Origin: Bacillota bacterium
GTDB lineage: Bacteria; Bacillota; Clostridia; Tissierellales; MES13
Assembly: GCA_009711785.1 (NCBI GenBank)
Contig: VENA01000024.1
Location: forward strand, 36,957 to 100,956
Direction of reading: 5' to 3'
DNA: 64,000 nucleotides
Shown here piece after piece: positions 48,701 to 57,956 of this stretch. A program made the position numbers and the translations under genes. Under the pieces are notes generated by a model. The model was not told the DNA's origin. It saw only the letters and a program-made list of their open reading frames with translations, and did no database searches. Positions within the stretch are counted from its first letter, which is position 1. Each line of letters starts with the position of its first letter.

Positions 48701-49991
48701 AAAAAAATATTTTGATGAAAAAGAGAAAAAGTTAAATTCAGCAGAGGCAAATAGATTAGTTCAAGGTTGTACAGGTATAAAAAGGACATCTGGTCAACAT
48801 CCAGGAGGAGTAATGGTTGTTCCTAGTGATAAAGAAATTTATGACTTTACACCAATACAGTATCCTGCCAATAAAAAAAGTTCAGGAACTATAACAACAC
48901 ATTTTGACTATCATTCAATTAGTGGTAGAATATTAAAATTAGATATCTTAGGTCATGATACACCTAGTATTATAAGAATGTTAGAGGACCTAACATCAAT
49001 AGATGCTCAAAAGATATCTTTAGATGATCCTGAAACTATGAAAATCTTTACAAGTACCGAGTCATTAGGTATAACAAAGGAAGAAATTAATAGTGAAACA
49101 GGGACATTTGGTATTCCTGAATTTGGTACTAATTTTGTTAGGCAAATGCTAGTGGATACAAAACCTACAACTTTCGCAGAATTGGTAAGAATAAGTGGTT
49201 TATCCCATGGAACAGACGTTTGGTTAAATAACGCTCAAGATCTTGTGCGAAATGGTGTTACTGAATTAAGCAAGGTAATATCAACTAGAGATGATATTAT
49301 GATGTATTTGATATATAGTGGGTTAGATAAGAAAATATCCTTTACTATTATGGAAAAGGTAAGGAAAGGTAAAGGATTAACTGAAGAAGAAGAAAAATAT
49401 ATGAGGGAAAATAACGTACCGGATTGGTATATAGATTCGTGTAAGAAGATAAAGTATATGTTTCCTAAGGCACATGCAGTTGCTTATGTTATGATGTCTT
49501 TTAGAATTGCTTATTTTAAAGTTCATCATCCAAAGGCTTTCTATGCTACTTATTTTACTACTAAGGCAACTGACTTTGATGCAGATTTAATTGTTAAAGG
49601 AAAAGAAGTTGTTAAAGATAAGATTAAAGAATTAGAAGCTATGGGTAATGATAAAACTGCAAAGGATAAAAATTTACTAACAGTTTTAGAAGTTTCATTA
49701 GAAATGTATTGTAGAGGATTTAAATTTAAAAAAGTTGACCTTTATAAATCCCATAGTGATAAATTTTTAATTGTAGATGGTGAAATATTACCACCATTAA
49801 AATCATTACAAGGATTAGGTGAAAATGCTGCTAGAAGCATTTATGAAGCTAGAAAGGCCGGGAAATTTTTATCTATAGAAGATATAGTAAATAGGGCAAA
49901 AGCAAATAAGACTGCAATTGAAGCTTTAAAAAACCATGGATGTCTTGATGGGATGTCTGAAAAGAATCAACTTAGTTTATTTAGCATTTGA
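45714..49991 (+). CDS. polC: DNA polymerase III PolC-type alpha subunit
   Basis: PolC is the replicative DNA polymerase of low-GC Gram-positives. The 1425-residue protein has the N-terminal domains, an OB fold (about 225-320), the split PHP domain (ELHLHTQMSDMDG near residue 327), the inserted DEDD 3'-5' exonuclease (VFDIETTGLSFKNDEITEIGAV near residue 418; HNASFDVGF; HRAVDDSKATGEI), the zinc region (CPDCKHSEF and CPKCGSMY) and catalytic Asp residues (FEGDKEPDIDLNFAGEEQ). Length is typical. ATG 45714 lies about 12 bases from GGGGGA, a rather long spacing. The stop overlaps the next promoter. Confidence 0.98.
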   Translation: MENSTRLNNILDSLNISIEENSLKKLAIKKVLVNKEEKSIKITLLSNDIVHYESLNELKKKLFTNLEVFDSININVVYDEINRPIEEIIKDYWNNIKYIIRAKISSSKAWLNSLEWKFEKDVLTIYVNNEVALHTLKNKRFNKLLINVFKEKFNIDIKVNFKLNINNDENNYNLIKEKEEKKILKNIEKITRNNRNSNSKNTSKGSSNLIYGKKIDTDIEPMENINTNSGTITLEGEIFDVEVIDIKGNKKIYIFKITDFTNSITVKVFGNKKQQDALNNLTKGIYARVKGDIVYDSYSKELVMMGKAILLLDKPERIDTAEEKRVELHLHTQMSDMDGMTSFTELAECASKWGHKAIALTDHGVVQSFPEAMDASKKFGIKILYGVEGYIVNDCEPVVINYTDESIDCEYVVFDIETTGLSFKNDEITEIGAVKIKDNKVIDTFSQLVNPEKKIPEKITKLTGITDQMVVDKPKIDKVLPEFLEFCKGSVLVAHNASFDVGFIKEKANRFDLSVNNPVLDTLKLSRRMFTDLKSHKLNKVAKHLDVKLENHHRAVDDSKATGEILIKCIEILKEKEVTTLDEINTSFDDTINYKNSNSYHIVIFAKNYKGLKNLYKLVSEAHINYFYRKPRIPKSVLAKYREGLILGTACEAGELYKAILNNKSFNQIRDIINFYDYLEIQPIDNNQFLVEKEILNDKEDLKDINRKIVNFGEKFNKPVVATGDVHFLDPKDEVYRRILMSGKGFSDADNQPPLYLRTTKEMLDEFNYLGEEKAKEVVIKNTNLISDMIEEMLPIPEGTFPPVIEGSEEELKEMTYNKAKRIYGEPIPDIVKDRLDKELNSIISNGYAVLYIISQKLVKKSLEDGYLVGSRGSVGSSFVATMSDITEVNPLPPHYVCPDCKHSEFITDGSVGSGADMEDKNCPKCGSMYKKDGHDIPFEVFLGFEGDKEPDIDLNFAGEEQGIAMDHTEKLFGKGHVFRAGTIGTIADKTAYGFVKKYFDEKEKKLNSAEANRLVQGCTGIKRTSGQHPGGVMVVPSDKEIYDFTPIQYPANKKSSGTITTHFDYHSISGRILKLDILGHDTPSIIRMLEDLTSIDAQKISLDDPETMKIFTSTESLGITKEEINSETGTFGIPEFGTNFVRQMLVDTKPTTFAELVRISGLSHGTDVWLNNAQDLVRNGVTELSKVISTRDDIMMYLIYSGLDKKISFTIMEKVRKGKGLTEEEEKYMRENNVPDWYIDSCKKIKYMFPKAHAVAYVMMSFRIAYFKVHHPKAFYATYFTTKATDFDADLIVKGKEVVKDKIKELEAMGNDKTAKDKNLLTVLEVSLEMYCRGFKFKKVDLYKSHSDKFLIVDGEILPPLKSLQGLGENAARSIYEARKAGKFLSIEDIVNRAKANKTAIEALKNHGCLDGMSEKNQLSLFSI

Positions 49992-50016
49992 TTTTTATCT
50001 ATAAATATGGTATAGT
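49988..50016 (+). promoter_or_regulatory. SigA promoter of the rimP-nusA-infB operon, overlapping the polC stop
   Basis: TTGATT (49988-49993), 17 bases, TATAGT (50011-50016). The predicted start near 50022 is only about 16 bases from the hairpin below. Confidence 0.7.
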
Positions 50017-50037
50017 TAAATCGAATATGCGTGTGCG

Positions 50038-50070
50038 GAAAGAGTGGGTTTATCCCACTCTTTCATTTTA
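50038..50070 (+). terminator. Early terminator or attenuator between polC and rimP
   Basis: GAAAGAGTGGG (50038-50048), loop TTTAT, CCCACTCTTTC (50054-50064), then ATTTTATT. It terminates polC, but also lies about 16 bases into the transcript of the promoter at 49988-50016 and so could attenuate the rimP operon. The leader just before it contains ATGCGTGTGCGG. Confidence 0.72.
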
Positions 50071-50144
50071 TTAAATTTTAACATATAGTATAAGATAGAA
50101 TTATTTAAGATAAAATATGAATAAGTCTAATGGAGGTGAATATT

Positions 50145-50609
50145 ATGGATAAAAATAAAGTAGAGAGCATAACTAAAGATATTGCTATACCAATTTCAGA
50201 GGATATGAATTTAGATTTAGTAGATGTTGAATACGTAAAAGAAGGTTCACATATGTATCTTAGAGTTTATATAGATAAACCAGGAGGCATATCTATAGAG
50301 GATTGTCAAAATATTAGTCAGAAAATAAGTGAAAAATTAGATAAGATTGATCCTATTAAGGAGAATTATTTTTTAGAAGTTTCATCTCCGGGATTAGATA
50401 GACCACTTAAAACTGATGAGGATTTAAATAAGAATATAGGAAAAGATATTGAGGTAAGTTTATATAAATCAATAAATGGTAAAAAGAAATACATTGGAAA
50501 CTTATTGGATATTTCAAAGGAAGAAATAGAAATTGAAGATGAAGACCTTGGAAAATGTAAATTAAATAGAAAAATAATAGCTAAAATAAATTTAGCTGTT
50601 AAATTTTAA
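50145..50609 (+). CDS. rimP: Ribosome maturation factor RimP
   Basis: RimP helps 30S subunit maturation by binding S12. The 154-residue protein has LDLVDVEYVKEGSHMYLRVYIDKPGGISIEDCQNISQKISE, typical of the YlxS/RimP N-terminal domain, then EVSSPGLDRPLKT and an Sm-like C-terminal barrel. ATG 50145 follows TGGAGGTG; an ATG at 50130 is in frame but overlaps that site. It heads the nusA-infB operon. Confidence 0.96.
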   Translation: MDKNKVESITKDIAIPISEDMNLDLVDVEYVKEGSHMYLRVYIDKPGGISIEDCQNISQKISEKLDKIDPIKENYFLEVSSPGLDRPLKTDEDLNKNIGKDIEVSLYKSINGKKKYIGNLLDISKEEIEIEDEDLGKCKLNRKIIAKINLAVKF

Positions 50610-50624
50610 GGAGGTTTAAAGGGG

Positions 50625-51719
50625 ATGAAAGCCGAATTTATACAGGCTCTTGATGAAATAGAAAGGGAAAAAGGTGTCTCAAAGGATACCCTTATTGAAG
50701 CAATAGAAGCAGCATTAATTTCAGCATATAAAAGAAACTTTGGTTCTTCACAAAATGTTGAAGTTGAAGTTAATGATGAAACAGGAGATGTGAAAGTATA
50801 TGCAAAGAAGATTGTAACAGAGGAAGTAGAAGATGAGTTATTAGATATTAGTATTGAAGAAGCTAATAAAATAGATAGTAAATATGAAATAGGTGATACG
50901 GTTAAAATAGAAGTTACACCTAAAAACTTTGGAAGAATAGCAGCACAAACAGCAAAACAAGTAGTAGTTCAAAGAATCAGAGAAGCAGAAAGAGAATTAA
51001 TATTTGATAAATACACTAATAGAGAAAGTGAAATAATAACTGGATCTGTTCAAAGAGTGAGTAGAAATAATGTATTAATTAATTTAGGAAGAACTGAAGG
51101 TGTGTTATTACCTAGCGAACAAATAGCTGGTGAAAGATACAATCAAGGAGATAGAATCAAAACTTACATACTAGAAGTAAAGAAAACAACTAAAGGACCA
51201 CAAATTTTACTTTCTAGGACACATCCTGGGTTAGTTAAAAGATTATTTGAATTAGAAGTACCTGAAATACATGATGGAACAGTAGATATATTTAGTATCT
51301 CTAGAGAAGCTGGTTCAAGGACTAAAATCGCTGTTTATTCTAATGAGGAAGATGTAGATCCAGTAGGAGCTTGCGTTGGACATAAAGGTGCTAGAGTTAA
51401 AAATATAGTAGATGAATTAAATGGTGAAAAAATAGATATTATAACTTGGAATAAAGATCCTAAAATATTTATTGCCAATAGTCTAAGTCCAGCAAAGGTA
51501 TTAAGAGTAGAAGTTGATGAAGAAAATAATTCTGCATTAGTAGTAGTACCTGATTATCAGTTATCATTAGCTATAGGTAAAGAAGGTCAAAATGCAAGAT
51601 TAGCAGCTAAATTGACAGGATGGAAGGTAGACATCAAAAGTGAAAGTCAACAAGAAAATGATGAGAAAGAAGAAAGTAATATAGCTGAAAATAACAATCT
51701 TGAAGATAGCATAGAATAG
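50625..51719 (+). CDS. nusA: Transcription termination/antitermination protein NusA
   Basis: NusA binds RNA polymerase and RNA and controls pausing, termination and rRNA antitermination. The 364-residue protein has the N-terminal RNA polymerase-binding domain (ALDEIEREKGVSKDTLIEAIEAALISAYKR), an S1 domain (about 130-200), and two KH domains (VGACVGHKGARVKNIVDELNGEKIDII; LAIGKEGQNARLAAKLTGWKVDI). A short acidic tail follows, without the C-terminal repeats of proteobacteria. ATG 50625 follows AAGGAGG. Confidence 0.98.
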   Translation: MKAEFIQALDEIEREKGVSKDTLIEAIEAALISAYKRNFGSSQNVEVEVNDETGDVKVYAKKIVTEEVEDELLDISIEEANKIDSKYEIGDTVKIEVTPKNFGRIAAQTAKQVVVQRIREAERELIFDKYTNRESEIITGSVQRVSRNNVLINLGRTEGVLLPSEQIAGERYNQGDRIKTYILEVKKTTKGPQILLSRTHPGLVKRLFELEVPEIHDGTVDIFSISREAGSRTKIAVYSNEEDVDPVGACVGHKGARVKNIVDELNGEKIDIITWNKDPKIFIANSLSPAKVLRVEVDEENNSALVVVPDYQLSLAIGKEGQNARLAAKLTGWKVDIKSESQQENDEKEESNIAENNNLEDSIE

Positions 51720-51742
51720 ATATATTGAAAGGGGTGGTATAA

Positions 51743-52012
51743 TTGGCAAATAAAAAGATACCTCTCAGGAAATGTGTTGGCTGTGGAGAACGAGTACCAA
51801 AAAAAGAATTAATTAGGGTAGTTAAAAATAAAAAAGGTGAAATCAAAATAGATATAACAGGTAAAGCAAATGGAAGAGGAGCATACATTTGCAATGATAA
51901 AAAATGTTTTGAAAAAGCAAAGAAAAGCCGGCGCTTAAATAATGCTTTGAAAACAGAAATACCAGATGAGATTTATGAAAGATTGTTAAAGGAAGTAATA
52001 AACAATGGATAA
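51743..52012 (+). CDS. rnpM: RnpM, RNase P modulator (YlxR family)
   Basis: YlxR family proteins bind RNA; RnpM has been shown to affect RNase P activity in Firmicutes. The 89-residue protein has RKCVGCGERVPKKELIRVVKNK and GRGAYICNDKKCFEKAKKSRRLNNALK, matching the family. TTG 51743 follows AAGGGGTGG. It overlaps the start of the next gene by eight bases. Confidence 0.92.
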   Translation: MANKKIPLRKCVGCGERVPKKELIRVVKNKKGEIKIDITGKANGRGAYICNDKKCFEKAKKSRRLNNALKTEIPDEIYERLLKEVINNG

Positions 52013-52310
52013 AGTATATTCTATGTTAGGATTAGGTAGAAAAGCGAGAAGTTTAAGACCAGGTGAAACAGCATGCAAAGAAGCAATAAAAAAAAGAAAA
52101 TGCAATTGTGTAATTATAGCCGAAGATGCATCTTATAACACAAAGAAAAAATTAAAAAATTTATGTGAAAACTATAATATTGAATGCTTAGTATTCGGTA
52201 ATAAATATAAACTAGGAAATTCTATTGGCAAAGGTGTAATATCTTCTATTGCAGTATGTGATTATAATCTAAGTAAAGCTATAAAAGATTTAATTAAGTA
52301 TCACCTGTAA
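52005..52310 (+). CDS. ylxQ: L7Ae/YlxQ family RNA-binding protein
   Basis: The 101-residue protein contains the L7Ae/L30e fold ([44 protein letters not shown]), typical of K-turn-binding proteins. In Firmicutes YlxQ lies in the nusA-infB operon and binds K-turn RNAs. ATG 52005 overlaps the rnpM stop, so translation is coupled. Confidence 0.92.
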   Translation: MDKVYSMLGLGRKARSLRPGETACKEAIKKRKCNCVIIAEDASYNTKKKLKNLCENYNIECLVFGNKYKLGNSIGKGVISSIAVCDYNLSKAIKDLIKYHL

Positions 52311-52330
52311 ATTTTGTGGGGGTGAATAGT

Positions 52331-54289
52331 ATGACGAAAAAGCGTGTATATGAATTAGCAAAAGAATTAGATATGTCAAGCAAGAAATTAATTGAAAAGA
52401 TGGAAGAATTAGATATGGGAGTAAGCAGCCATATGAGCACAGTTTCAGATGAAGAAAGTGAAATTTTAATTGATTTATTATCTGAAGATACTAAATCAGA
52501 AGAAACAAAGGAAATGAAAGAAGAATCAGAAGATGAAAATACGATAGAAATAACAGAAGGTATCACTGTTAAAGAATTAGCTGAGAAATTTGAAGTAAGT
52601 TCAAATGAATTAATTACTAAATTAATGGGATTAGGTATTATGGCATCAATAAACCAAGCCATTGATTTTGATACAGCAAGCATTGTAGCAGAAGAATTTG
52701 GATTAAAGATTAAAGAACAAACAGTTAATGATGAAGAAGAAAGTTTAGAAGAGAAATTAGATTATGAAGATAAACCAGAAGATTTAAAACCTAGATCTCC
52801 TGTAATAACTGTAATGGGGCATGTTGACCATGGGAAAACTTCTCTATTAGATGCTATAAGAGAAACAAGAGTAACTGAAGGAGAAGCAGGTGGAATAACA
52901 CAACACATTGGTGCTTCAACAATTAATATTAAAGGAAATGAGTTGGTATTTTTAGATACCCCAGGACATGAAGCTTTTACAGCTATGAGAGCTAGGGGAG
53001 CTGAAGTTACAGATATAGCCATTCTAGTAGTTGCAGCAGATGATGGAGTAATGCCTCAAACAGTGGAAGCAGTTAACCATGCTAAAGCAGCTGGAGTTCC
53101 TATAATAGTTGCAGTTAATAAAATAGATAAACTTGACTCTAATCCAGATAGAGTAAAGCAAGAATTAACAGAGCATGGTTTAGTACCAGAAGATTGGGGT
53201 GGAGACACAATATTTGTCCCTGTATCAGCACTTAAAAAACAGGGGATAGAAGATTTACTAGAAATGATTGTTTTAGTTTCTGAAATGCAAGAATTAAAAG
53301 CTAACCCAGAAAGGAATGCTGTTGGAACTATAATTGAGGCAGAGTTAGATAAAGCTAGAGGTTCTGTTGCTACAGTTTTAGTGCAAAAGGGTACTTTGAA
53401 AGTTGGAGATGCAGTAGTATCAGGTACAGCCTATGGTAGGGTTAGAGCAATGTTAGATGATAAAGCAAAGCGAGTTGAAAAAGCCGGTCCGTCAACTGCA
53501 GTAGAAATTTTAGGACTTTCTGAAGTGCCGAATGCAGGAGATAGACTTTTTGCAGTTACTGATGATAAAAGAGCAAGACTAATTGCAAAGGGTAAAGCTG
53601 AAGATATAAAAAGAGAACAGAGAAAAAGCAAGCAAAATGTATCCCTTGAAGACTTATTTGACCAAATTAAAGAAGGTGAAATTAAAGACCTTAATATAAT
53701 TATAAAGGCTGATGTTCAAGGTTCCATTGAAGCGGTGAAACAATCCTTAGTAAAATTAAGTACTGAAGAAGTTCGAGTAAATCCTATCCATGGCGGTGTT
53801 GGTGCTATAACAGAAAGTGATATTATGTTAGCTAGCGCTTCTAATGCGATTGTAATAGGATTTAATGTAAGACCTACAACTTCAGCTATAGATGTTTCAA
53901 AAAGAGAGAATGTTGATGTAAGAAGTTATAGAATAATTTATAATGCAATTGAAGATATTGAAGCAGCAATTAAAGGTATGCTTGATCCTGAATTTAAAGA
54001 AGTAACTATAGGAAGAGCAGAAATCAGAGCTGTCTTCAAAGTTCCAAACATTGGTAATGTAGCTGGGATTTATGTGCAAAATGGAAAAATAACTAGAAAC
54101 TCTCAAGTAAGATTATTAAGAGACAATATTGTTGTTCACGAAGGAGAAATATCCTCCCTTAAAAGATTTAAGGATGATGTTAAAGAAATAGCTACTGGCT
54201 ATGAAGGTGGTTTAGGAATAGAAAATTATAATGACATCAAAGAGGGAGATGTTATTGAAGCTTACGTAATGCAAGAAGTGTCAAGATAA
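52331..54289 (+). CDS. infB: Translation initiation factor IF-2
   Basis: IF-2 brings fMet-tRNA to the 30S subunit and hydrolyses GTP at subunit joining. The 652-residue protein has a short N-terminal IF2_N domain ([25 protein letters not shown]) and a second copy ([26 protein letters not shown]), then the G domain: [31 protein letters not shown], and domains II to IV. The N-terminal linker is short compared with enterobacterial IF-2. ATG 52331 follows GGGGGTG; a GTG at 52316 is part of that site. Confidence 0.98.
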   Translation: MTKKRVYELAKELDMSSKKLIEKMEELDMGVSSHMSTVSDEESEILIDLLSEDTKSEETKEMKEESEDENTIEITEGITVKELAEKFEVSSNELITKLMGLGIMASINQAIDFDTASIVAEEFGLKIKEQTVNDEEESLEEKLDYEDKPEDLKPRSPVITVMGHVDHGKTSLLDAIRETRVTEGEAGGITQHIGASTINIKGNELVFLDTPGHEAFTAMRARGAEVTDIAILVVAADDGVMPQTVEAVNHAKAAGVPIIVAVNKIDKLDSNPDRVKQELTEHGLVPEDWGGDTIFVPVSALKKQGIEDLLEMIVLVSEMQELKANPERNAVGTIIEAELDKARGSVATVLVQKGTLKVGDAVVSGTAYGRVRAMLDDKAKRVEKAGPSTAVEILGLSEVPNAGDRLFAVTDDKRARLIAKGKAEDIKREQRKSKQNVSLEDLFDQIKEGEIKDLNIIIKADVQGSIEAVKQSLVKLSTEEVRVNPIHGGVGAITESDIMLASASNAIVIGFNVRPTTSAIDVSKRENVDVRSYRIIYNAIEDIEAAIKGMLDPEFKEVTIGRAEIRAVFKVPNIGNVAGIYVQNGKITRNSQVRLLRDNIVVHEGEISSLKRFKDDVKEIATGYEGGLGIENYNDIKEGDVIEAYVMQEVSR

Positions 54290-54304
54290 GGAAGGTGGAC
54301 TTAA

Positions 54305-54670
54305 ATGAGTTCAAAACGACAAGCAAGAATATCAGAAGAAATTAAAAAGGTTGTAAGTAAGCTAATTACTAAAGAATTAAAAGATCCTGGAATATCATCA
54401 CTTACTAGTATAACTGAAGTAGAAGTTACAGGAGATCTTAGATATGCAAAGATTTATATTTCAGTACTTGGTAATGATAAAGACAGAGATAGTACTATAA
54501 AAGCTTTAGAAAGAGCAAGTGGATTTATTAGAAAAGAAATTGGGAATAGAATAAAGCTTAGATATACTCCAGAACCAGTATTTTATTCTGATAATTCAAT
54601 AGAAAATGGTATATATATATCAAAGTTAATTGATAAAGTAAAAAAAGAAAGAGATGAAAATGATGAGTAA
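54305..54670 (+). CDS. rbfA: Ribosome-binding factor A
   Basis: RbfA binds the 30S subunit and aids 16S rRNA 5' end processing. The 121-residue protein has [26 protein letters not shown] and [21 protein letters not shown], then [21 protein letters not shown], in the KH-like fold pattern. ATG 54305 follows AAGGAAGGTGG. Its end overlaps the nrnA start. Confidence 0.97.
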   Translation: MSSKRQARISEEIKKVVSKLITKELKDPGISSLTSITEVEVTGDLRYAKIYISVLGNDKDRDSTIKALERASGFIRKEIGNRIKLRYTPEPVFYSDNSIENGIYISKLIDKVKKERDENDE

Positions 54671-55637
54671 TTCTTTTAATAGTAAAGTTAAAAGAGTTAT
54701 AGAAAAAATCAAAGATAGTAAAAAAGTTGCATTAATATCCCATATTCAACCTGACGGAGATAGTATAGGATCTCTGTTAGGTTTTGGATTGGGATTAAAA
54801 AAAGAATATAATAATATAGACTTTATTGCTTCAGATAAGATAGCAAAACAATTTAAATTTTTACCAGGAATAGATTTATTATCAGAAAAAAATATTGAGG
54901 ATTATGATTTAATAATAACCCTAGATTGTAGTGATTTAGGGCGTATAGGTGAATATAAAGAAATAATTGAAAAAAAAGATACTTTTATTATAAATATAGA
55001 CCATCATGTAAGTAATACATCCTATGGAGATATTAATATAGTAAATCCTGATGCAAGCTCCACAGGAGAGATAATCTATGAAATTCTTAATATACTTAAT
55101 ATGGACATAGACAAAGATATAGCAACCTGTTTATATGTTTCTATATCTACAGATACAGGAAGCTTTAAATATGATTCAACTACATCAAGGACTCATATTG
55201 TGATATCAGACTTATTAGATCAAGGAGTCAATATTAATGATGTTACAGTAAACTTATATCAAAATAGGTCGTTACAAAAGACTAAGTTGTTTATATTAGC
55301 AATAGAAACTTTAGAACTTTTAAATGACAATAAGTTTGCTATTGTAAAAGTGACACAAGAAATGCTTAAAAGAACTGATACTACAATAAAAGATATAGAT
55401 GGATTAGTTGAATTTGCAAGAGATATAGACACAGTTGAAGTAGCTTGTGTTTTAAAGGAACTAAAAGATAATGAAATAAAGATAGGTTTAAGGTCTAAAG
55501 AATATATTGATGTATCTGAAATTGCTGTTAAATTTAATGGTGGTGGACACAAGAAAGCTTCTGGATGTACTATAGAAGATAATATAGATAAAGCAAAACA
55601 AATGATAATAGATGAAATACAAAAACACTTAGGGTGA
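54654..55637 (+). CDS. nrnA: Bifunctional oligoribonuclease/PAP phosphatase NrnA (DHH family)
   Basis: NrnA degrades short RNA oligonucleotides and dephosphorylates 3'-phosphoadenosine-5'-phosphate. The protein (up to 327 residues) has [15 protein letters not shown] (motif I), [10 protein letters not shown], the DHH motif [24 protein letters not shown] and the DHHA1 signature [12 protein letters not shown]. Three ATG codons (54654, 54660, 54663) lie at the start without a strong ribosome binding site, so the exact start is uncertain; all overlap the rbfA end. Translational coupling to rbfA is likely. Confidence 0.94.
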   Translation: MKMMSNSFNSKVKRVIEKIKDSKKVALISHIQPDGDSIGSLLGFGLGLKKEYNNIDFIASDKIAKQFKFLPGIDLLSEKNIEDYDLIITLDCSDLGRIGEYKEIIEKKDTFIINIDHHVSNTSYGDINIVNPDASSTGEIIYEILNILNMDIDKDIATCLYVSISTDTGSFKYDSTTSRTHIVISDLLDQGVNINDVTVNLYQNRSLQKTKLFILAIETLELLNDNKFAIVKVTQEMLKRTDTTIKDIDGLVEFARDIDTVEVACVLKELKDNEIKIGLRSKEYIDVSEIAVKFNGGGHKKASGCTIEDNIDKAKQMIIDEIQKHLG

Positions 55638-55641
55638 TTAA

Positions 55642-56535
55642 ATGAATGGATTACTTAATATATTAAAACCTTCAGGAACAACAAGTTTTGATGTTGTTAG
55701 ATTTATAAAAAAAACTTTGGATATAAAAAAAGTAGGACACACTGGTACACTAGACCCTAATGCTTCAGGGGTCCTACCTATATGTCTAGGTAAGGCAACT
55801 AAGTTATCTAATTATTTAATGAATAATAAGAAAATCTATAGGGCTGAGTTAACATTAGGTGCTAAAACTGATACACAAGATAAGTTTGGTAAGGTACTAG
55901 AAAAAAAAGATTTTAATGTAACTGAAGATGAAATAAAAAAAGTTTTTAAAGAATTTAAAGGTGAGATTGAACAAATCCCTCCGATGTTTTCTGCCCTTAA
56001 ACATAAAGGTAAAAAACTTTATGAATTGGCAAGACAAGGTAAAGAAATAGAAAGAAAACCTAGAAAAATACAAATTTATGATCTTAATATTATAAGGATA
56101 AAAGAAGAAACTGTTATATTTGATGTAGTTTGTTCTAAAGGAACATATATTAGGACGCTTTGTAATGACATAGGAGAAAAGTTAGGTACATATGGATATA
56201 TGTCATTTTTGTTAAGAACAGAAACAGGTATTTTTAATATAAGAGATTCCTATACAGTAGAAGAAATAAAAAAAATGGCTATGGAAGGTGAAATAGTAAA
56301 AGCAATAAAACCTTTAGATTATCCATTAAAAGATTATGAAAGCATATATTTAGATGATAAGTTTTATAAAAAGATATCTAATGGTGTTAAAATACCAGTA
56401 GATGATTTTACAAATAAAAAACTTAAATTTGATAAATTCTACACTGTATATTGTAATGATAAGTTTATTGGTATAGGAATTATAATTAAAAAAGAAAACA
56501 TAAAATGTTTAAAAATACAGAGATTATTTCTGTAA
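55642..56535 (+). CDS. truB: tRNA pseudouridine55 synthase TruB
   Basis: TruB makes pseudouridine 55 in the T loop of tRNAs. The 297-residue protein has the catalytic-Asp motif VGHTGTLDPNASGVLPICLGKATKL, PPMFSALKHKGKKLYELARQG and CSKGTYIRTLCNDIGEKLG. ATG 55642 follows TTAGGGTGAT, four bases after nrnA. It is coupled to ribF downstream. Confidence 0.97.
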   Translation: MNGLLNILKPSGTTSFDVVRFIKKTLDIKKVGHTGTLDPNASGVLPICLGKATKLSNYLMNNKKIYRAELTLGAKTDTQDKFGKVLEKKDFNVTEDEIKKVFKEFKGEIEQIPPMFSALKHKGKKLYELARQGKEIERKPRKIQIYDLNIIRIKEETVIFDVVCSKGTYIRTLCNDIGEKLGTYGYMSFLLRTETGIFNIRDSYTVEEIKKMAMEGEIVKAIKPLDYPLKDYESIYLDDKFYKKISNGVKIPVDDFTNKKLKFDKFYTVYCNDKFIGIGIIIKKENIKCLKIQRLFL

Positions 56536-56546
56536 AGGGGATAGTT

Positions 56547-57455
56547 ATGGAAGTTATTAAGAACGAAGACAAAATTATAGATAAACCCACTGCTGTAGCA
56601 TTAGGTAGTTTCGATGGTATACATAAAGGTCATAAAGAGCTGATCAATACTTTAAAGGTAAACGCAGAAAAAAGAGATTTAAAGACTGGTGTATTTACCT
56701 TTATTAATCATCCTGCAAAAATTATAAACGAAAAGAGTTTCCCAAAGCTTATTTCAGATAACGAGTTAAAAATACAGATATTAAATGATTTTGGGATTAA
56801 ATATATATATATGCTTGATTTTAACAAATCATTTATGCAAATGTCTCCTGAAGAGTTTGTTAAAAATATTTTAGTTGAAAGATTAAAGGCTAAATTAATA
56901 TGTGTAGGATTTAATTATAGATTTGGAAAAAAGGGACTAGGAGATACAAAAAAATTAAATGAACTAGGTAAAAGATATGGATTTGAAGTAATAGTAATAC
57001 CACCAGTGAGAGAAAATAATAACATAGTTAGTAGTACATATATTAGAAGTTTGTTAACTGATGGATATATAAAAAAGGCTAATGAATTATTAGAAAGGAA
57101 TTATAGCCTTAAAGGAAAGGTAATAAAAGGAAAAGGTATAGGAAAAGAAATAGGGTTTCCAACTGCTAATTTAAATATAAATAATAAATATTTAATTCCA
57201 AAACCTGGTGTATATAAAACATATACAGTAATTGATGATAAAAAGTATTTAAGTGTTACTAGTATTGGTAAAAATCCTACCTTTAACCATAATAATCTTT
57301 CAGTTGAGACTCATATATTAGACTATAATAAAAATTTGTATAATAAAACTATTAAAATTGAGTTTTTACAATTCTTAAGGGGAGTAATAAAATTTAAGAA
57401 TAAAGATGAACTCATAACACAAATTGATAAAGATATTCAAAGTATATTGAATTAA
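56547..57455 (+). CDS. ribF: Bifunctional riboflavin kinase/FAD synthetase RibF
   Basis: RibF phosphorylates riboflavin to FMN and adenylylates it to FAD. The 302-residue protein has the FAD synthetase half with ALGSFDGIHKGHKELI (nucleotidyltransferase motif) and FTFINHPAKII, then the riboflavin kinase half with KGKVIKGKGIGKEIGFPTANLNI, PKPGVY and VETHILDYNKNLYNKTIKIEFLQFLRGVIKF. ATG 56547 follows AAAGGGGATAG; an ATG at 56505 inside truB is less likely. Confidence 0.97.
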   Translation: MEVIKNEDKIIDKPTAVALGSFDGIHKGHKELINTLKVNAEKRDLKTGVFTFINHPAKIINEKSFPKLISDNELKIQILNDFGIKYIYMLDFNKSFMQMSPEEFVKNILVERLKAKLICVGFNYRFGKKGLGDTKKLNELGKRYGFEVIVIPPVRENNNIVSSTYIRSLLTDGYIKKANELLERNYSLKGKVIKGKGIGKEIGFPTANLNINNKYLIPKPGVYKTYTVIDDKKYLSVTSIGKNPTFNHNNLSVETHILDYNKNLYNKTIKIEFLQFLRGVIKFKNKDELITQIDKDIQSILN

Positions 57456-57458
57456 ATA

Positions 57459-57487
57459 TTTACAAAGGAATTACTTTATGGTAAAAT
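57459..57487 (+). promoter_or_regulatory. SigA promoter for rpsO
   Basis: TTTACA (57459-57464), 17 bases, TAAAAT (57482-57487), directly after the ribF stop. Confidence 0.65.
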
Positions 57488-57493
57488 ATACTT

Positions 57494-57580
57494 TGTTAAG
57501 CTATTCCATTTGCTACGTATGTCGTATCCTCGGCGATTTACTTGGCTTTTGGAGAATAAAAACTAAGGAGGGTATTTACA
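57494..57580 (+). ncRNA. Putative S15 leader of rpsO
   Basis: The leader can fold into a three-way junction: TATTCCA (57502-57508) with TGGAGAATA (57550-57558, one bulge), a TACG/CGTA hairpin (57514-57526) and a stem formed by CC and GG around CGGCGATTTACTT. S15 binds three-way junctions in its own messages in Firmicutes, so autoregulation is a fair inference; no model was run. Confidence 0.55.
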
Positions 57581-57847
57581 ATGTTAAACAAGGAAAAGAA
57601 AGAAGAGATAATTCAAGAATATAAGTTACATGAAGGTGATACAGGCTCACCAGAAGTACAGGTAGCTATATTAACAGAAAGAATCAACGAATTAAATGGC
57701 CATTTAAAAACTCACAAGAAAGATTTTCACTCAAGAAGAGGGTTGTTAAAAATGGTTGGTAAGAGAAGAGGTTTACTTAATTACCTAAAGAAAAACGATA
57801 TAGAAAGATATCGTGAATTAATTAAAAAATTAGGCTTAAGAAAATAA
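57581..57847 (+). CDS. rpsO: 30S ribosomal protein S15
   Basis: The 88-residue small-subunit protein has [56 protein letters not shown], diagnostic for S15. ATG 57581 follows AAGGAGGG. It has its own promoter, structured leader and terminator and precedes pnp, as in most bacteria. Confidence 0.98.
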   Translation: MLNKEKKEEIIQEYKLHEGDTGSPEVQVAILTERINELNGHLKTHKKDFHSRRGLLKMVGKRRGLLNYLKKNDIERYRELIKKLGLRK

Positions 57848-57848
57848 T

Positions 57849-57878
57849 TAGAGCGGGGATACCCGCTCTATTGTTTTA
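57849..57878 (+). terminator. Terminator after rpsO
   Basis: TAGAGCGGG (57849-57857), loop GATA, CCCGCTCTA (57862-57870), then TTGTTTT. Confidence 0.88.
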
Positions 57879-57956
57879 TATGCAGTATAAGGATTAAATT
57901 TTTAATAAAGGTTATAATACTTATTAAAGTAAGTATACATTACGAGGAGGTTAAAT

